Part shown: positions 36,901 through 38,497 of the stretch, piece by piece
Layout: each line of letters starts with the position of its first letter
Position numbering within the stretch: the stretch's first letter is position 1
From: Acidobacteriota bacterium
Lineage (GTDB): Bacteria; Acidobacteriota; Terriglobia; UBA7540
Assembly: GCA_902812415.1 (NCBI GenBank)
Contig: CADDZJ010000032.1
Location: forward strand, 1-38,497
Direction: 5' to 3'
Length of the DNA: 38,497 nt
Notes under the pieces: model-generated
The model's database searches: none
What the model was told of the DNA's origin: nothing
What the model saw: only the letters and a program-made list of their open reading frames with translations
Made by a program: the position numbers and the translations under genes

Positions 36901-37766
36901 CGGTTTTCCTTAACGGGCATCAGGTTTATTCCCGCTGGCTCCGCCCGCTTTATAACGAATTGACGGATGGCTTTGCCACACGCATCCCTATCCGTTTGCA
37001 AACCGGCTGGAACAGCCTGCTTTTGAAATTCCTCCATAATTCTGAGAACCCCGCGGCGCCACATTTTACCTGCCGCATTGAGCGGGCTGACGGAGGTCCC
37101 ATAGAAGGGCTTCTGGCCTCCTGCCGGTCTTTTAACCACCCGGAGCAGAATGTCAGGAGCGGATACCGCTGGTTGCGATTCCCGGTTCCCGCAGTCGCGG
37201 GCGCATTAAAAGCGCCAGCAATGAAGCATTCCTGGCTGGCTTTCGTCGATGACAAGTCTGTGGGCGCAACTTCTGAAATTCCGTTGCCAAAGGGAACACA
37301 AGCGGTGACGCTTCGCGTTTCCGCGAAGGAAATTCTTCAATCTCCCTTTGCCTTTTCCACGGTTTCGGCCTCACTGCCTTTGGGAACGTGGAAAACGCCC
37401 GGACTGGAACATTTCTCCGGTCGGATGATTTACGAGAAAGAAGTAACCGTCCCCAGCCAGCTTCTTGCGGAACGACTTCTGCTGGACTGCGGAAAGGTTG
37501 GCGTGGTCGCGGAGGCTTGGGTGAACGGGCGTTCGGTGGGGTCAAGAGCATGGTCGCCCTATGTTTTCGATGTCACAGACCACATCCATCCTGGGCCGAA
37601 TCATCTGAAAGTTCGTGTGGCCAATACAGCAGCGAACGCGCGGGCGGTGGGAGAATCCCACGATATCCTTCAGAATATTGACTTGGATGGCTGGCTGGGC
37701 CCGGCGCGTCTTGTGCCATATTTTGACCGAGAGATTCGCTGCCGACGAACTGAAGACGGTGCTTGA
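33915..37766 (+). CDS. GH106-type alpha-L-rhamnosidase, Tat-exported
   Basis: A 1283-residue exported glycoside hydrolase. The start is GTG 33915, eight bases after GGGAG; the ATG overlapping it is followed at once by a stop. The N-terminus MNKITRRSFLEISAVGFGG is a twin-arginine signal. The GH106 barrel follows: RPFWFWNGKLEGAELRRQI, YGAYTHNRDGLQTPYLSEAWW, MVDEFEWPSGEARD (residues 122-135), ADHEGDYGAKLPWTPRLF and KIQHSGHVWEES. The C-terminus (about 1150-1260; YEKEVTVPSQ, AEAWVNGRSVG, HIHPGPNHLKVRVANTAAN) is a GH2-type galactose-binding-like domain. Known members remove alpha-L-rhamnose from rhamnogalacturonan and other glycans. It follows an A+T-rich control region and is probably transcribed on its own. 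Confidence 0.85.
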   Translation: MNKITRRSFLEISAVGFGGLAIDPRWPALGQSENPASGFEALYNQFKNPDRRYSIRPFWFWNGKLEGAELRRQIKQMVDHGVYGAYTHNRDGLQTPYLSEAWWEAVGEALKAARDYGFSLCMVDEFEWPSGEARDYWLPGINKSRVVAANPDFHMHRLRPTETVIQGPRSIRIPLPSRTAAVVVARRTGREALDGDRLKTLPFEPGAKELEWSAPEGEWVVFTYSIERAMGQPDHGHVDLMSREAIAKYIEIYYEEFYRRYGEYFGNAMPATFADHEGDYGAKLPWTPRLFDTFRRKAGYSLEPYLPALTYDIGPKTEKVRCDLLDTVSELYSDNFFKQVTDWCHQRKIQHSGHVWEESLFFGPSEQGDFFRILRSMSNPGCDTLLEWGRQSVWLKEVASVADFEGRHVVCENQGVQGTNSYLSPEGMKRVSNCLGAWNIGEFIPHAFDYDLSRINFPPDWFRSQPYLPWFQAYADQMRRISFINRESHHVADILLIYPQVSIWGQSAPAFRREETSYILNNASWSDDAAETNQQYAELKLRLSEARLDYKVADDYYLGRSALEGHRLRIADSHFHTLILPPMSTIRRTSAERIRDFYRAGGTVIALRRLPAISAESGRDDQTLKQIWDETFDSRPTLEAFRLKQNAAGGRAYFVPGSVVDLIGLLKQTITDPDVNVEEGPTDHLYALHKIKQGIHLYWVVNDTAEPRANLLSFRATGRPERWDAHTAQRSPLFYQTQGQRTRVRLSLGPWDAAYITFDPSGPAQPLALESTNLGDFYIVSVTSEEVTIRAKGMEHGFAVLSNGARSYRGEYTPRGSEPLEITGEWKVTVEGNSITLPYALALDDPDDRGMRERWYLNPKGRLEWNPLWLSPMNCSIREWNVMGPFPNPGDRGLEEHYPPEENADYEAVYRGEGGRELRWLRMNAADYHAGAEPGGWNLGTLVISGGPYDDQSFIVNYGAPLRLSPLEGTVYAQTNVYSPEDSEAVLILATPNPRAVFLNGHQVYSRWLRPLYNELTDGFATRIPIRLQTGWNSLLLKFLHNSENPAAPHFTCRIERADGGPIEGLLASCRSFNHPEQNVRSGYRWLRFPVPAVAGALKAPAMKHSWLAFVDDKSVGATSEIPLPKGTQAVTLRVSAKEILQSPFAFSTVSASLPLGTWKTPGLEHFSGRMIYEKEVTVPSQLLAERLLLDCGKVGVVAEAWVNGRSVGSRAWSPYVFDVTDHIHPGPNHLKVRVANTAANARAVGESHDILQNIDLDGWLGPARLVPYFDREIRCRRTEDGA

Positions 37767-37954
37767 TGCCCCAATCCGTATTCACTGCCTCAATCGGTGT
37801 CCGTTACATCTTTGTCGTCCCTGGCAACCGCCAAGGTCTCGCGCAAACTAGACCAAGTCTACACCAACCCCACGAACACAACAGGCTGACATGTCGTCCC
37901 CAAAGGTGTATCCATTTATAACAATCTTCGTACCTCACATAAGAAGGGCTACTC

Positions 37955-38302
37955 ATGGGTAGAATGTTACGATCCACGAGCTCATGGTTAGCCATTCGGC
38001 CGAGAGTCCAGCGGTCACGCCTCCTACTCTATCTGTCCTGCCTGATGATGGCTGCACTTCTAGGCTTGGTGGCTGGTGCACGGGCGGCTCGTGCACAGAC
38101 TGGGTGCTCGGCTGGGTGCAACGGTGGGACAGGTCAAGCCGGGAACGTATATGTGTGTGTCTGCGAACCTGACTGTTCCGCATGCGGAGGCGACGCATGC
38201 GAGACGTGTCAAGGTTCGTGTGGCACCTTCTATTTTAGCTTTTGCGTTTCACCGAGATGGTGTGGGTTTTTCCCCGCATGCTTTGGTGGCGGGTGCGCGT
38301 AA
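37955..38302 (+). CDS. Small exported cysteine-rich protein
   Basis: I do not recognise a family. The 115-residue product has a basic N-terminal region, a hydrophobic stretch (about residues 23-41) and a likely signal-peptidase site after ARA at residue 47. The mature part of about 68 residues has 13 cysteines, at 51, 55, 68, 70, 74, 77, 82, 85, 89, 97, 103, 109 and 114. It is otherwise rich in Gly, Ala and aromatic residues. The ATG at 37955 follows AGAAGGG. TATAAC at 37917-37922 may be a -10 element, with no clear -35. A disulfide-rich extracellular protein, a metal binder or the precursor of a modified peptide are all possible. Confidence 0.65.
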   Translation: MGRMLRSTSSWLAIRPRVQRSRLLLYLSCLMMAALLGLVAGARAARAQTGCSAGCNGGTGQAGNVYVCVCEPDCSACGGDACETCQGSCGTFYFSFCVSPRWCGFFPACFGGGCA

Positions 38303-38424
38303 GGGCCGGCAACTTAGTGATAGGGTCAGCTGCGTTTTTCAGTATGCCAAGAAAGGGGTGCGTACTGGAGAGCCGGCCATCGAGAGGGATGAGGGTTCCA
38401 GCCAGGCTTATGAGAGGTTAAACC

Positions 38425-38497
38425 ATGAAAAACATTAGCAGGATTGTTGTGGGAGTCACGCTGATCGCCGGGGTCACCGTGGCTGCTTATAAGTTAG
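38425..38497 (+). CDS. Exported or membrane protein, N-terminal fragment
   Basis: The first 24 codons of a gene cut by the right edge. The ATG at 38425 follows GAGAGG at eight bases. The product begins MKNISRIVVGVTLIAG and continues hydrophobic, so it has a signal peptide or membrane anchor. It lies 122 bases after the cysteine-rich gene on the same strand, which suggests a shared transcript. The short Lys-Asn start and helix resemble leaders of small secreted peptides as well as ordinary exported proteins; nothing more can be said. Confidence 0.55.
   Translation, partial: MKNISRIVVGVTLIAGVTVAAYKL

Noticed and set aside
38076-38438. 120-codon frame overlapping the cysteine-rich gene
   Set aside because: GTG start without ribosome binding site, no signal peptide and it runs into the start of the next gene; the 37955 frame has a start, signal peptide and clean end.

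Overview
The window is about 58% G+C bacterial chromosome and most likely comes from an acidobacterium. Evidence for this is a TonB-dependent receptor with an N-terminal carboxypeptidase-regulatory-like domain and no SusD partner, many Tat-exported sugar enzymes, a metal-type KDO-8-P synthase (so a Gram-negative envelope), a YpdA-like flavoprotein, and intergenic inverted repeats of the types seen in Acidobacteria and Verrucomicrobia. The phylum call is an inference; there is no rRNA or tRNA in the window.

Left half (1-14041), mostly housekeeping. On the minus strand lie the start of a probable membrane glycosyltransferase, cut by the window edge, and a membrane-anchored HEAT-repeat protein. 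On the plus strand follow pyrG (CTP synthase), kdsA (KDO-8-phosphate synthase), recN (DNA repair), miaB (tRNA methylthiotransferase), a bifunctional-nuclease-family protein, a translationally overlapping parA-parB pair and a YpdA-type reductase. A minus-strand Maf nucleotide pyrophosphatase and a plus-strand secreted M48 metalloprotease close this half.

Right half (14347-37766), a carbohydrate-utilisation locus. A Tat-exported Gfo/Idh/MocA oxidoreductase is divergent from a large TonB-dependent receptor that has a good sigma-70 promoter. Downstream come two GH78-type alpha-L-rhamnosidases, an HSL-family esterase, a GH106-like enzyme with an N-terminal fibronectin-III-like domain, a TPR protein, a phytanoyl-CoA-dioxygenase-family protein and a 1283-residue GH106-type enzyme. 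The likely logic is as follows: the receptor imports a rhamnose-rich, perhaps acetylated, oligosaccharide such as a pectin (rhamnogalacturonan) fragment; the esterase removes acyl groups; the GH78 and GH106 enzymes remove rhamnose in the periplasm; and the oxidoreductase handles a released sugar. Five of these enzymes carry twin-arginine signals. No regulator, sugar permease or SusD is visible.

The intergenic DNA of the right half is unusual. It holds cruciform-forming repeats, a 62-bp repeat upstream of both GH78 genes, scattered GAAGAATCC-type repeats, and an A+T-rich stretch with three ATTGTTC/GAACAAT boxes before the GH106 gene.

Right edge (37955-38497). A 115-residue exported peptide has 13 cysteines in about 68 mature residues. 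It is followed by the start of another short exported or membrane product. This pair is the most novel-looking coding content in the window.
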